Positions 42,942 to 52,623 of a DNA stretch of 64,000 nt are shown here, in pieces; the first letter of the stretch is position 1, and the number at the start of each line of letters is the position of its first letter. The DNA lies in NCBI RefSeq assembly GCF_030164465.1, contig NZ_JASNJE010000013.1:48222-112221 (forward strand), read 5' to 3'. Source of the stretch: Sedimentitalea xiamensis. GTDB lineage: Bacteria > Pseudomonadota > Alphaproteobacteria > Rhodobacterales > Rhodobacteraceae. The translations under genes were made by a program, and so were the position numbers. Under the pieces are notes generated by a model. That model was not told the origin of the DNA and searched no databases. It saw nothing but the letters and a program-made list of their open reading frames with translations.

Positions 42942-44419
42942 GACCGCTTGCGGATCGCGGCCCCGGCCCCCTCGGGCCAGGGAAGGCCTGATTGCGCGGC
43001 GCTGAGCCTGACCAGCGCCGACTCGATCGCGGCGGAGGGCGCGCAGGGCCTGCGGGTTTCGAGGCTGACATGCAGCAGGAAATGTTCGCCCGTCGCGAGC
43101 AGCCTGTCGCCGTCATACATGCGGTGAAACAGGTGCAGTTTCTTGCCCTGCCCCAGAAGCAACTGCGTTTCGACCCTGATCCGCGTCCCCGCCAGCGCCT
43201 CGTCCAGATGCCGGATATGGGTTTCTGCGGTGAAATAGCTGCCGCCCGCCGGGTCTGCGATGTAGTCGCTGTCGCAGCCGATCAGTTCCATGAACCGGTC
43301 GGTCGCAGAGGCGAAGGCATCGAGATAGCGCGATTCGGTCATGTGACCGTTGTAATCCGTCCAGTCCAGCGGCACGGCTCGGGACAAGGTCAGGACCAGC
43401 CTGTCCAGAGTCTCCAGCTTGTCGACCCCTCCCGACAGGCCCGCGCCCGGTTTCAGGGCGGCATCATGCGCATTGAGCAGCGCGCCGGCGCCCCAGTCCT
43501 GCTGTTTCAATGCCCGCATCATCGCGACGAGGTTGTTGTCCCGGATGCGTTCCAGATCGCGGATCGAATGTCTGCCCGATTGGGCATCGGACTGATCCGC
43601 GATCCGGCCGATCAGATCGTCGGTCAGTTCCGGCACATCCATCAGTTTCGTCCAGGGCCAGCTGAGACAGGGACCGAACTGGGCGATGAAATGCTTCATC
43701 CCCGCTTCGCCGCCCGCCACGCGATAGGTTTCGAACAGACCCATCTGCGCCCAGCGGATGCCAAAGCCGTAGCGGATCGCGTTGTCGATTTCCTCGGTCG
43801 TGGCGACGCCATCCCTGACCAGCCAGAGCGCTTCTCGCCAGACCGCTTCCAGAAACCGGTCGGCGATATGGGCGTCGATTTCCTGCCTGACGTGCAGCGG
43901 GTAAAGCCCCAGCGAGGTCAACAGCGCTTTGGCCGCGTCCACGGTCTCGGGCGGATTGGCCACGGTCGGCACCAGTTCGATCAGCGGCAGCAGGTAGACC
44001 GGGTTGAACGGGTGCGCCACGACGATCTGGCCCGGCCGGGCGGCACCGTCCTGCAACTGGCTCGGCCTGAATCCTGACGTGGACGACCCGATGATCGCCG
44101 TCTCGGCGCAGGCCGCCTGGATCGCGGCGAGCGTGACGTGTTTCAGGTCAAGCCGTTCGGGCACGCTTTCCTGTATCCAGGCCGCGCCGGCCACGGCCGA
44201 CGCGATGTTGTCGTGAAAACTCAGCCGGCCTTCGGGCGGCAGCGGCGCATCGCTCAGCCCCGGAAGCGACCTGCGCGCGTTGCCGAGCACCTCGCCGATC
44301 TTGCGCTCCGCGTCCGGATCGGGGTCGAACGCCCGCACATCCCATCCGTTCAGCAGAAAGCGGGCGGCCCAGCCGCCGCCGATGACGCCCCCGCCGATGA
44401 TTGCCGCAGTCCCTGTCAT
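42938..44419 (-). CDS. L-carnitine dehydrogenase fused to a betainyl-CoA thioesterase domain
   Basis: A 493-residue fusion. Residues 1-320 form a 3-hydroxyacyl-CoA-dehydrogenase-like domain with GGGVIGGGWAARFLLNG for NAD, SSTSGFRPSQLQ and VAHPFNPVYLLPLIELVP, typical of carnitine 3-dehydrogenase. Residues about 345-480 are a hot-dog thioesterase domain (PLDWTDYNGHMTESRYLDAF). The enzyme would oxidise L-carnitine to 3-dehydrocarnitine and, after cleavage by the neighbouring BKACE, hydrolyse betainyl-CoA to glycine betaine. The same fusion is known in rhizobial carnitine clusters. Confidence 0.9.
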   Translation of the reverse strand: MTGTAAIIGGGVIGGGWAARFLLNGWDVRAFDPDPDAERKIGEVLGNARRSLPGLSDAPLPPEGRLSFHDNIASAVAGAAWIQESVPERLDLKHVTLAAIQAACAETAIIGSSTSGFRPSQLQDGAARPGQIVVAHPFNPVYLLPLIELVPTVANPPETVDAAKALLTSLGLYPLHVRQEIDAHIADRFLEAVWREALWLVRDGVATTEEIDNAIRYGFGIRWAQMGLFETYRVAGGEAGMKHFIAQFGPCLSWPWTKLMDVPELTDDLIGRIADQSDAQSGRHSIRDLERIRDNNLVAMMRALKQQDWGAGALLNAHDAALKPGAGLSGGVDKLETLDRLVLTLSRAVPLDWTDYNGHMTESRYLDAFASATDRFMELIGCDSDYIADPAGGSYFTAETHIRHLDEALAGTRIRVETQLLLGQGKKLHLFHRMYDGDRLLATGEHFLLHVSLETRRPCAPSAAIESALVRLSAAQSGLPWPEGAGAAIRKRS

Positions 44420-44471
44420 GGTCTCAGTCCCCGTTGGTGGAAGGTATTGGTTTCGCGCCGCCGCAGCCGGA

Positions 44472-44996
44472 TCAGTCCGACGCTTCCAGACGGCTGACGT
44501 TCCAGCCGTAGAAGGCCATGACGTCCCGCGCCGCGGCGATCCGGTCCGGCGCGACGGGGGCCGTCCGGTTCAGGATGAACCCGATCCGCCCGTCGACGGA
44601 CCCGAGCGCCGCAGTGCGGAACCCGTCGTCCACCCACATCACAGCAACCCCGTTGCGTTCGTTCACCGCAAAGACGCGACCGCTTGCGGCCTCCGTCAAA
44701 GTGCTCCGTTCAGGGTCGAACCGCAGCGGTCCGTCCGGCACCGCACCGAAGCGGGCGACGACCTGCCAGTCGCCGCCAAAGCGGTCGGCCTGAAACCGGG
44801 TCGTCGCCCCCATCGGCGTGCCGGTATCGCGATAGACGCCGTCCTTCGGCGCGGCACAGGCTCCAGATATCGCGGTCAGAAGAATGGCCGCAAACGTCCG
44901 TCGCCCGCGCCCGGTCCGGACGCCGCGATGTGCGTCTTCGGGGCAATGTCCCCATGGACCCGGTTGTGGTCGCGTCGACGGGTTTGCGGCGATCAC
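44472..44996 (-). CDS. Lipocalin family protein, probably exported
   Basis: About 174 residues. A hydrophobic segment ([12 protein letters not shown], about 36-47) could be a lipoprotein or Sec signal, followed by a lipocalin-like opening ([14 protein letters not shown]) and barrel strands ([21 protein letters not shown]). The GTG at 44996 forms a GTGA overlap with the BKACE stop; it leaves a long charged N-terminus before the hydrophobic part, so the true start is uncertain. It lies within the carnitine operon; a lipocalin in this position may bind a ligand in the periplasm. Confidence 0.65.
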   Translation of the reverse strand: MIAANPSTRPQPGPWGHCPEDAHRGVRTGRGRRTFAAILLTAISGACAAPKDGVYRDTGTPMGATTRFQADRFGGDWQVVARFGAVPDGPLRFDPERSTLTEAASGRVFAVNERNGVAVMWVDDGFRTAALGSVDGRIGFILNRTAPVAPDRIAAARDVMAFYGWNVSRLEASD

Positions 44997-45904
44997 AGCG
45001 GCGCCCGCTTCACCAGCCCCAGCTTCTCGCGGACCTCGGCCGGGCCGATCACCCTCGCGCCCATGTTCTCGACGATCGTGCACGCACGTTCGACCAGTTG
45101 CCAGTTCTCGGCCAGCACGCCCTTGTCCAACCACAGGTTGTCTTCCAGCCCGACCCTCACGTTGCCCCCTGCCAGCACCGCGGCCGCCACATAGGCCATC
45201 TGGTTGCGGCCGAGCGAGAAGGCCGAAAAGGTCCAGTCCTCGGGCACGTTGTTGACCATCGCCATGAAGGTGTTGAGATCGTCCGGCGCGCCCCAGGGCA
45301 CCCCCATGCAGAGCTGCACCAGCGCCGGGCTGTCCAGAACGCCGTCCTTGACCAGTTGCTTCGCATACCAGAGATGCCCGGTGTCAAAGGCTTCGATCTC
45401 GGGTTTCACGCCCAGGCCGGTCATCATCCGCCCCATCGCCTGCAACATGCCCGGCGTGTTGGTCATCACGTAGTCGGCTTCGGCGAAATTCATCGTGCCG
45501 CAATCCAGCGTGCAGATTTCCGGCAGGCATTCGGCCACATGCGCGACCCGCTCCGCCGCGCCCGCCATGTCTGTGCCCGCCTCCCGCAGCGGCAGCGGGC
45601 GCTCGGTCGGACCGAACACCATGTCGCCCCCCATGCCCGCGGTCAGGTTCAGCACCACATCGGTGTCGGAATCCCGGATACGGTCGGTAACTTCGCGGTA
45701 CAGTTTCACGTCCCGGCTGGGCGCACCCGTGTCCGGGTCGCGGACGTGGCAATGGACGACGGCCGCCCCGGCCTTCGCCGCGGCGATGGCGCTGTCGGCG
45801 ATCTGTTTCGGGTTGCGGGGCACATGCGGGCTTCGGTCCTGTGTGCCGCCCGATCCGGTGACGGCGCAGGTGATGAAAACCTCTTTGTTCATGTCCAATG
45901 GCAT
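44993..45904 (-). CDS. 3-Dehydrocarnitine cleavage enzyme (BKACE/DUF849)
   Basis: A 303-residue BKACE. Zinc ligands His51 and His53 (HCHVRD) and GLEDN near the C-terminus are present. It is only distantly like the copy at 17298. Between a carnitine dehydrogenase-thioesterase fusion and a CdhR-like regulator, its substrate is most likely 3-dehydrocarnitine, cleaved with acetyl-CoA to betainyl-CoA and acetoacetate. The ATG at 45904 has AAGGAA 8 bases upstream; a second in-frame ATG lies four codons later. Confidence 0.88.
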   Translation of the reverse strand: MPLDMNKEVFITCAVTGSGGTQDRSPHVPRNPKQIADSAIAAAKAGAAVVHCHVRDPDTGAPSRDVKLYREVTDRIRDSDTDVVLNLTAGMGGDMVFGPTERPLPLREAGTDMAGAAERVAHVAECLPEICTLDCGTMNFAEADYVMTNTPGMLQAMGRMMTGLGVKPEIEAFDTGHLWYAKQLVKDGVLDSPALVQLCMGVPWGAPDDLNTFMAMVNNVPEDWTFSAFSLGRNQMAYVAAAVLAGGNVRVGLEDNLWLDKGVLAENWQLVERACTIVENMGARVIGPAEVREKLGLVKRAPL

Positions 45905-45982
45905 CTCGGGTTCCTTTCCTTCGCCGCGCCGACAATGTCCCAGCTTGGCGGCTATCAGTTTACGTTTTAAGAATGGCAGTTG

Positions 45983-46963
45983 ATGAAAACCGCAAAAAAC
46001 ATCCTGCGGCCCAGTTCTCATCCGCTGAACACAGCGGTTCTGGTGCTGGATGCCTGCAACACGCTGAGCTTCGCGGCGGGTGTCGATCCGATGCGGGCGG
46101 CCAACCGTATCGCCGGGCGGCGCCTGTTCGACTGGCGCTATGTCACGGCGACCGGTGCCCCGGCGACGCTGACCAGCGGCCTGTCGGTGCCGGGCGCCGC
46201 CCTCAGCCGCCTGGCGTCCTGCGATTTCCTGATGGTGATCGCGGGGTTCGACCTCAAACGCCAGTCGACCCCGTCCCTGCGCGCCGGCCTGCGCCGGATC
46301 GCGGCGACCGGGGCGACCCTGGCCGGGATCGACGGCGGCCCCTGGGTTCTGGCGGATGCCGGGCTGCTGGATCACCACCGCGCCACGACCCATTGGGAGG
46401 ATCTCGACGATTTCGCGCGGGCCTTTCCGGATGTGACCACCCTGAAGGACCGGTTCCATATCGATGGGCCGCGCATGACCAGCGGCGGCGCGGCGCCCGC
46501 GATCGACATGATGCTGCATCTGATCAAACGGCGCTGCGGGGCGACGCTGGCGGCGCAGGTTGCGGGCGTGTTCATCTATGACAGCCCGAGCGACCCGTCC
46601 CGCGCCCAGATCCGAAGCGGGCCGCATCCGGATCATTCCCGGCTGACGGCGCGGGCCAGCGCCATCATGGAACAGACACTCGACGCGCCAGTGCCGATTC
46701 CCGAACTGGCGCGGCGGGCGGGAACCAGCCCGCGTGCGCTCCAGATGCAGTTTCGACAGCGGCTCGGGACGACGCCGAAAGCCCATTACCTCGCGCTGCG
46801 GCTGACCGAGGCCCGCCGTCTCGTCACCGATACCGACCTGTCGGTTCTCGACATTGCGCTGGCGACGGGGTTTTCCTCGGCCGCGGCCTTCGCCCGCGCG
46901 TTTCAGGCGGCGCATGGGGAGTCCGCCCGCGCCTTGCGCCAGGTGCGAAGACCCGCCGCCTGA
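45983..46963 (+). CDS. cdhR: GlxA/CdhR-type AraC-family regulator
   Basis: A 326-residue protein with a DJ-1/PfpI-like N-terminal domain (about 15-190; the nucleophile-elbow region reads [13 protein letters not shown], with Asp in the usual Cys position) and a C-terminal AraC HTH ([24 protein letters not shown] and [23 protein letters not shown]). This is the architecture of GbdR and CdhR. Divergent from the carnitine genes with a 78-base spacer, it is probably their carnitine-responsive activator. ATG at 45983 is preferred to TTG one codon upstream. Confidence 0.86.
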   Translation: MKTAKNILRPSSHPLNTAVLVLDACNTLSFAAGVDPMRAANRIAGRRLFDWRYVTATGAPATLTSGLSVPGAALSRLASCDFLMVIAGFDLKRQSTPSLRAGLRRIAATGATLAGIDGGPWVLADAGLLDHHRATTHWEDLDDFARAFPDVTTLKDRFHIDGPRMTSGGAAPAIDMMLHLIKRRCGATLAAQVAGVFIYDSPSDPSRAQIRSGPHPDHSRLTARASAIMEQTLDAPVPIPELARRAGTSPRALQMQFRQRLGTTPKAHYLALRLTEARRLVTDTDLSVLDIALATGFSSAAAFARAFQAAHGESARALRQVRRPAA

Positions 46964-46969
46964 GCCTTG

Positions 46970-48016
46970 TCAGAACGGCATCGGATGCGCCCTGTGGGCT
47001 GCGTCGATCTCGGACAGGACGTCGTCGCCGAGGTGGACGTCCACCGATGCCAGCGCGTGATCCAGCTGATCCATCCGGGTCGCGCCAAAGATCGCCGACG
47101 CCATGAACGGCCGGGTCCGGCACCAGGCAAGCGCCATGTGAACCGGGTCGATCCCGTGCCGGGCCGCGATGTCCAGATAAGCCGTGACCGCGCAATGCAC
47201 ACGGTCGGTTTCCCGCCCGCCGAGCCCCGGATTGAGAGATTTGCGCGACCCGTCCGGGACGGCGCCGTTCTGATACTTGCCGCTCAACAGCCCCACCGCC
47301 AGCGGCGAGAAGGCCAGCAGGCCGACATCCTCGTTCACGCTCAGTTCGGCGAGATCCGTGTCGTAGAGCCGGCAGAGCAGCGAGTATTCGTTCTGGATCG
47401 ACGCGACACGGGGCAGCCCATGGTCCTCTGACAGGCGCAGCCATTGCGCCGTGCCCCAGGCGCTTTCGTTGCTCAGCCCGAAATGGCGTATGTTGCCCTT
47501 GTCCACCTGGTCCTGTAGCGCCACCAGGCATTCCCGCATGTTTGCGATGGTGTCGGCGCGGTTCTGCCCGGACGGATCGTAGGTCCAGTTCTTGCGGAAC
47601 ATGTAGCTGCCCCGGTTCGGCCAGTGGAACTGGTAGAGGTCGATGTAGCCGGTCCGCAACCGGCGCAGGGATCCCTCGATCGTGGCCGGAATCGTGGCCG
47701 CCGAGATCGGTGCGCCGTCGCGCACGAACCCCTGTCCTTCGCCGGAGTGTTTCGTGGCGAGGATATAGTCGCCGCGCCGCCCCGCATTGGCCGCGTTCCA
47801 GGTGCCGATGATTTCCTCGGTGCGGCCGACGGTTTCCCTGCAGACCGGGTTGACCGGATACATTTCGGCGGTATCGACGAAATTGATCCCCGCCGCCAGC
47901 GCCCGGTCGATCTGGGCATGGGCTTCGGCCTCGCTCGTCTGGGTGCCAAAGGTCATCGTGCCCAGACACAGTTCCGTCACGGTCAGACCGGTGCGGCCCA
48001 GCGGGTTCATTTTCAT
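46970..48016 (-). CDS. Aldo/keto reductase
   Basis: A 348-residue AKR of the Tas/YghZ-like long group. The catalytic tetrad is visible: Asp and Tyr in FVDTAEMYPV, Lys in ILATKHSGEG and His in YQFHWPNRGS. The NADPH-binding end contains GATRMDQLDHAL. AAGGAAG lies 8 bases before the ATG at 48016. It converges on cdhR with a 6-base gap. Substrate unknown. Confidence 0.88.
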   Translation of the reverse strand: MKMNPLGRTGLTVTELCLGTMTFGTQTSEAEAHAQIDRALAAGINFVDTAEMYPVNPVCRETVGRTEEIIGTWNAANAGRRGDYILATKHSGEGQGFVRDGAPISAATIPATIEGSLRRLRTGYIDLYQFHWPNRGSYMFRKNWTYDPSGQNRADTIANMRECLVALQDQVDKGNIRHFGLSNESAWGTAQWLRLSEDHGLPRVASIQNEYSLLCRLYDTDLAELSVNEDVGLLAFSPLAVGLLSGKYQNGAVPDGSRKSLNPGLGGRETDRVHCAVTAYLDIAARHGIDPVHMALAWCRTRPFMASAIFGATRMDQLDHALASVDVHLGDDVLSEIDAAHRAHPMPF

Positions 48017-48105
48017 CGTCAACTTCCTTTTCCTGCCGGTGTGCAGCCTACCGCCTGCCGCGTCGGGGGCAATTCGAAAACGGGATGATGCGTTGAAAAC
48101 AAGAC

Positions 48106-48249
48106 ATGAACACGCAGATTGAAACCATGGCGACTCATCTTCTGTCACCTTCCACCGAACGCCCCCGCCCGGCGCTTGCGCTGCATCCCGAGGTCGCGCT
48201 TGCCATGGCGCGGGTGCACGAAGCCTGCGGCGCGGCAAGGTCGAAATAA
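48106..48249 (+). pseudogene. Short frame resembling the start of ImuA
   Basis: A 47-codon frame whose C-terminal half (LHPEVALAMARVHEACGAAR) looks like the N-terminal GRVHEACGPAR segment of alphaproteobacterial ImuA, the RecA-like partner of ImuB and DnaE2. It stops right after this motif, and no imuB or dnaE2 follows; YceI is next. I treat it as a gene remnant. It could also be a chance resemblance or a real small protein. Confidence 0.4.
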
Positions 48250-48297
48250 TTCGACCGCGCCGCCCCGAAACCGCGTAAGACGGGGCAGGAGATTCGC

Positions 48298-48894
48298 ATG
48301 ATCCGCCTGAACCGCCGCGCGCTGGTGATTGCCCTGGGGAGCCTGACCATCGGTCGGCGCGCCGCCGCCGAACGGACGCGCTACCTGCTGGACGCGGCCG
48401 CCTCCAGCGTCGCTTTCCGGTTCTCGCTGAACGGGTTGCCGCAATCCGGGTCGATGCCGGTCAAACAGGCGGATGTGCAGATCGACACACGGAACCTGGC
48501 GAATTCGCGTGTCGACGTCTGGCTGGATGTCGCCCGCGCCAGCACCGGTCTGGTCTTCGCCACCCAGGCCATGATCGGACGCGACGTTCTGGACGCGGCC
48601 CGGTTTCCGTTCATCCGCTTCCGTTCCCGGTCGGTCCGGCTGGCGCCGGATGGGCGGTTGTCCGGCGGGGCGGAAATCGCCGGGGATCTGACCCTGCGCG
48701 ATGTCACCCGGCCCATCGCCCTGAACGCTGGTCTCTACCGTCCTCCCGGCAGCGCGCCTGACGACCTGCGCAGCCTGACCGTGCTGCTGGACGGCCAGAT
48801 CAGCCGGTCCGCCTTTGGCGCCGCAGGTTTCGCGGACCTCGTCGGCGACGCGGTGACGCTCGACATCAAGGCCGTCATACGGGCGGCGGAATGA
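48298..48894 (+). CDS. YceI-family periplasmic lipid-binding protein
   Basis: A 198-residue protein. The signal peptide covers residues 1-24 with an Arg-Arg near its start (LNRRALVIALGSLTIGRRAAA). The YceI barrel follows: SVAFRFSLNGLPQSGSM, then FPFIRFRSRSV and LTLRDVTRPIAL. YceI proteins bind isoprenoid-like lipids. CAGGAG precedes the ATG. The MFS gene follows on the same strand. Confidence 0.87.
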   Translation: MIRLNRRALVIALGSLTIGRRAAAERTRYLLDAAASSVAFRFSLNGLPQSGSMPVKQADVQIDTRNLANSRVDVWLDVARASTGLVFATQAMIGRDVLDAARFPFIRFRSRSVRLAPDGRLSGGAEIAGDLTLRDVTRPIALNAGLYRPPGSAPDDLRSLTVLLDGQISRSAFGAAGFADLVGDAVTLDIKAVIRAAE

Positions 48895-48969
48895 CCTTGG
48901 ACGAAAACGACACGCTTGCGTCGAAAACAACCAAGCCAACCCGCCCCCGGCGGTCATGGTGGGTCCGAC

Positions 48970-50208
48970 ATGCGATTGCTGATCTCCTTTGCCGCCCTGT
49001 TTCTGTCAGTGGTCCTGTTGCAACTGTCCTCGGGCGGCGTCGGCCCTCTGGATGCGTTGTCGGGGCTGGCCCTGGGCTTCACGACGACCGAGATCGGGAT
49101 GCTGGGCTCCGCGCATTTCCTCGGCTTTTTCATCGGCTGCTGGTGGGCGCCGCGGCTGATGGGCAGTGTCGGCCATTCCCGCGCCTTCGCCGCCTTCACC
49201 GCGACCGGCGCGATCGGGCTGCTGGCGCATATGCTGATCGTCGATCCCTTTGCCTGGGCCCTGATGCGGATCATGTCGGGCCTCTGCGTGGCCGGCTGCT
49301 ACACGGTCATCGAGGCATGGCTGCAATCCAAGGTCACGAACGAAAGCCGCGGGCGGGCGATGGGCGCCTACAGGGTCGTGGACATGACCGGATCGCTTTT
49401 CGCCCAGCTTCTGATCGGCGTTCTCGAACCGGCGAGCTACGTGTCCTACAACATCCTCGCGATCCTCTGTTGCGCCGCTCTGCTGCCGCTGACGCTGACC
49501 ACGGCGCAACAGCCGGACACCCCGGACGCCCCCCGCCTGCGTCCGATGCTGGCCGTGCAGATGTCACCGCTGGCGGCGGCGGGCGTCGTGGTCGCGGCCC
49601 TGTCTTCGGCATCGTTCCGCATGGTCGGCCCCGTCTATGGGCAGGAAGTCGGCCTGTCGGCGGGCCAGATCGGCTGGTTCCTCGCCACCTTCGTCCTTGG
49701 CGGGGCGCTGGCGCAATACCCGGTGGGCTGGCTGGCGGACCGGTTCGACCGCCGATGGGTGCTGATCTGGCTGTCGGTCGCCGCTATCGCCAGTTCGGTC
49801 CTGACCATGGGCGCACCGGATTTCGGACAGTCCGGCGTCATGTTCAGCGCCTTCGTGTTCGGCGCCACGACCTTTCCGATCTATTCGGTGGCCGCGGCCC
49901 ATGCGCATGATTTCGCCCAAAGTTCCGAACGGGTGGAACTGTCGGCGGCGCTGATGTTCTTCTTCGCCCTCGGGGCGATCGCCGCCCCCGCCGTCGCCTC
50001 TGTCCTGATTGGCGCGTTCGGCCCGCACGCCATGTTCACCATGATCGCGGCCGGGCACCTGGTCCTCGTGATCTTCGGACTGACCCGGATGTGGGTGCGC
50101 CCGACGAGCACGGAGCGCACGCCCTATATCTATTCGCCACGCACCTCGTTCCTGGTCGGCCGCCTGTTCCGGCGTCAAAGGGACAGAGATCAGGGGCCGG
50201 GCGTATAG
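48970..50208 (+). CDS. MFS transporter, YcaD/UhpC-like
   Basis: A 412-residue protein with 12 TM segments. The MFS A-like motif after TM2 is WWAPRLMGSVGHSRAF, and TM8-9 carries GWLADRFDRRWVL. Overall resemblance is to the YcaD/YfkF group with unknown substrate. The ATG at 48970 places TM1 immediately after it; an in-frame ATG at 48916 would add 18 polar residues. A 6-bp palindrome (50226-50241) without T-tract follows the gene. Confidence 0.85.
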   Translation: MRLLISFAALFLSVVLLQLSSGGVGPLDALSGLALGFTTTEIGMLGSAHFLGFFIGCWWAPRLMGSVGHSRAFAAFTATGAIGLLAHMLIVDPFAWALMRIMSGLCVAGCYTVIEAWLQSKVTNESRGRAMGAYRVVDMTGSLFAQLLIGVLEPASYVSYNILAILCCAALLPLTLTTAQQPDTPDAPRLRPMLAVQMSPLAAAGVVVAALSSASFRMVGPVYGQEVGLSAGQIGWFLATFVLGGALAQYPVGWLADRFDRRWVLIWLSVAAIASSVLTMGAPDFGQSGVMFSAFVFGATTFPIYSVAAAHAHDFAQSSERVELSAALMFFFALGAIAAPAVASVLIGAFGPHAMFTMIAAGHLVLVIFGLTRMWVRPTSTERTPYIYSPRTSFLVGRLFRRQRDRDQGPGV

Positions 50209-50326
50209 GGATTTCCGGTTCCGCCGTCCGATATGTCGGACAAAGCCCCTCCCACGGTCGAAAAAGACGGGGTGACGCCCACCACGGCCTGCGCTACACA
50301 ACGCCGACCAATACGCGGACGGACAC

Positions 50327-52036
50327 ATGGCACGCATTCTCATCACCTCGGCCCTGCCCTATATCAATGGAATCAAGCACCTCGGGAACCTGGTCGGCAG
50401 CCAGTTGCCCGCCGATCTCTTCGCCCGATACATGCGCGGGCGCGGCAATGAAGTCCTGTTTCTCTGCGCCACCGACGAACACGGCACGCCTGCCGAACTG
50501 GCCGCCGCCAAGGCGGGCAAGCCGGTGGCGGAATATTGCGCCGAACTGCACGAGGTGCAGGCCGATATCGCGCGCCGCTTCGGGCTGAGCTTCGACCATT
50601 TCGGTCGCTCCTCCAGCCCGCAGAACCACAGGCTGACGCAACATTTCGCGGGCGTTCTGGCAGAGAACGGCCTGATCCGCGAAGTCAGCGAGAAACAGGT
50701 CTATTCCAGGGCCGATGGCCGTTTCCTGCCCGACCGCTATATCGAGGGCACCTGCCCCAATTGCGGCTATGACAAGGCGCGGGGCGACCAGTGCGAGAAC
50801 TGCACCAAGCAGCTGGACCCGACCGACCTGATCGATCCGCGCAGCGCGATTTCGGGTTCGACCGACCTTGAGGTGCGCGAGACCAAGCATCTCTACCTGC
50901 GCCAATCCGCGCTTCGGGACGATCTGGACAAGTGGATCGACACCAAGACCGACTGGCCGATCCTGACCACCTCGATCGCCAGGAAATGGCTGCATGACGG
51001 CGATGGTTTGCAGGACCGCGGCATCACCCGCGATCTGGACTGGGGCATCCCGGTTCGAAAGGGCGATCAGGACTGGCCGGGCATGGAAGGCAAGGTGTTC
51101 TATGTCTGGTTCGACGCCCCCATCGAATACATCGCCTGCGCCGCCGAATGGGCCGAGGCGACCGGCAATGACTGGGAACGCTGGTGGCGCACCGACAAGG
51201 GGGCCGGCGACGTGCGCTATGTGCAGTTCATGGGCAAGGACAACGTGCCCTTCCACACGCTGTCTTTCCCGACCACCCTGCTGGGATCGGGCGAGCCATG
51301 GAAGATGGTCGATCACCTGAAGTCGTTCAACTATCTGAACTATGACGGCGGCCAGTTCTCCACCAGCCAGGGGCGCGGCGTGTTCATGGACCAGGCGCTG
51401 GACATCCTGCCGGCCGATTACTGGCGCTGGTGGCTGCTCAGCCACGCGCCGGAAAGCAGCGACAGCGAATTCACCTGGGAGAACTTCCAGCAGTCGGTGA
51501 ACAAGGATCTCGCCGACGTTCTGGGAAATTTCGTCAGCCGGATCACCAAGTTCTGCCGCAGCAAGTTCGGCGAGACCGTGCCGGACGGTGGCGCATACGG
51601 CGCGCAGGAAGAAACTCTTCTGTCCGAACTGACCCGCCGCATCCGCGCCTACGAGGGCCATATGGACGCGATGGAAGTGCGCAAGTCGGCGCAGGAACTG
51701 CGCGCTATATGGGTTGCCGGAAACGAATATCTGCAAAGCGCGGCCCCCTGGTCCACCATCAAGGAAGACCCGGACCGCGCGGCGATGCAGGTGCGCCTGG
51801 GTCTGAACCTGATCCGGCTTTACGCCGTGCTCAGCGCGCCGTTCATCCCGGCCGCGAGCGCAGCGATGCTCGGTGCGATGAACACGCAGGACACCGGCTG
51901 GCCCGACGATGTGGCGGATGCCCTGTCCACCCTGCCCGCCGGACACGCGTTCACGGTGCCGGACGTGCTCTTCGCCAAGATCACCGACGAGCAGCGCGAA
52001 GACTGGGAAAACCGGTTCTCCGGGGTGCGGTCCTAG
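50327..52036 (+). CDS. metG: Methionyl-tRNA synthetase
   Basis: A 569-residue class I synthetase. The HIGH-like motif is [10 protein letters not shown] (residues 12-21), a four-Cys zinc knuckle ([17 protein letters not shown]) lies near 142-158, and the KMSKS counterpart is [10 protein letters not shown], where the first Lys is absent, as is seen in one branch of MetRS. An anticodon-binding helical domain ends the protein, without a C-terminal tRNA-binding extension. Its stop overlaps the stop of the convergent ABC gene within a CTAG tetranucleotide. Confidence 0.94.
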   Translation: MARILITSALPYINGIKHLGNLVGSQLPADLFARYMRGRGNEVLFLCATDEHGTPAELAAAKAGKPVAEYCAELHEVQADIARRFGLSFDHFGRSSSPQNHRLTQHFAGVLAENGLIREVSEKQVYSRADGRFLPDRYIEGTCPNCGYDKARGDQCENCTKQLDPTDLIDPRSAISGSTDLEVRETKHLYLRQSALRDDLDKWIDTKTDWPILTTSIARKWLHDGDGLQDRGITRDLDWGIPVRKGDQDWPGMEGKVFYVWFDAPIEYIACAAEWAEATGNDWERWWRTDKGAGDVRYVQFMGKDNVPFHTLSFPTTLLGSGEPWKMVDHLKSFNYLNYDGGQFSTSQGRGVFMDQALDILPADYWRWWLLSHAPESSDSEFTWENFQQSVNKDLADVLGNFVSRITKFCRSKFGETVPDGGAYGAQEETLLSELTRRIRAYEGHMDAMEVRKSAQELRAIWVAGNEYLQSAAPWSTIKEDPDRAAMQVRLGLNLIRLYAVLSAPFIPAASAAMLGAMNTQDTGWPDDVADALSTLPAGHAFTVPDVLFAKITDEQREDWENRFSGVRS

Positions 52037-52623
52037 ACCAGCGTCGCCGGGGCGCCGCCCAGCGTCAGGATGCGGTCGCTCAGCCGGGCGGCCTCGTCAG
52101 CGTCATGGGTCACGAAGATCGTCGCCGGCCGGTATTCGCGGATCAGCGCTTCGGTCAGGGTCAGCATCTCTTCGGCCAACAGAGGGTCCAGCGACACGAA
52201 GGGTTCATCCAGAATCAGCAGGTCGGGCCGCGCGGCGAAGGCGCGGGCCAGGGACAGCCGGCGTTGCTGCCCCAGCGACAACTGGCCCGGAAACAGGTCG
52301 GCCTTGTCTCCGATGCCGACTTTCTCCAACGCGGCGCGGGCGCTGTCGCGGTCAAGCTCGGGATGCACCAGCGTGATATTCTGCGACACGGTGCGCCACG
52401 GCAATAGCGTCGGTTCCTGAAACACGATGGCCATGGCGTCGGGACGTCGTATTTCTCCTTCGAACGCGGTATCGATGCCCGCGATCAGACGCAGCAGCGT
52501 CGTCTTGCCGATCCCGGACGGCCCCCGTATCGCGACGGTTTCGCCCTTTTCGACCGCGAACCGGATATCGCGCAGGACATGAGAGTCGCCAAAGGACTTG
52601 CGGATCACGTCGACGGAAATCAC
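52033..52623 (-). CDS. ABC transporter ATP-binding protein (NitT/TauT type)
   Basis: A 196-residue ATPase. Walker A is GPSGIGKTT, the Q-loop [13 protein letters not shown], the signature is [14 protein letters not shown] (Leu replaces one Gly of LSGGQ), and Walker B is [12 protein letters not shown]. The GTG at 52623 overlaps the permease stop (GTGA) and gives a domain-exact start. With the permease and binding protein upstream it forms an importer of the taurine/nitrate class, placed at the edge of the methanol dehydrogenase locus. Confidence 0.88.
   Translation of the reverse strand: MISVDVIRKSFGDSHVLRDIRFAVEKGETVAIRGPSGIGKTTLLRLIAGIDTAFEGEIRRPDAMAIVFQEPTLLPWRTVSQNITLVHPELDRDSARAALEKVGIGDKADLFPGQLSLGQQRRLSLARAFAARPDLLILDEPFVSLDPLLAEEMLTLTEALIREYRPATIFVTHDADEAARLSDRILTLGGAPATLV

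Noticed and set aside
45905..46915. Minus-strand N-terminal extension of the carnitine BKACE through cdhR
   Set aside because: The family's conserved start is at 45904 with a good ribosome site; the extension is an antisense shadow of the regulator.
50226..50241. GTCCGA/TCGGAC hairpin behind the MFS gene as a terminator
   Set aside because: Only a 6-bp stem and no T-tract; too weak to call.
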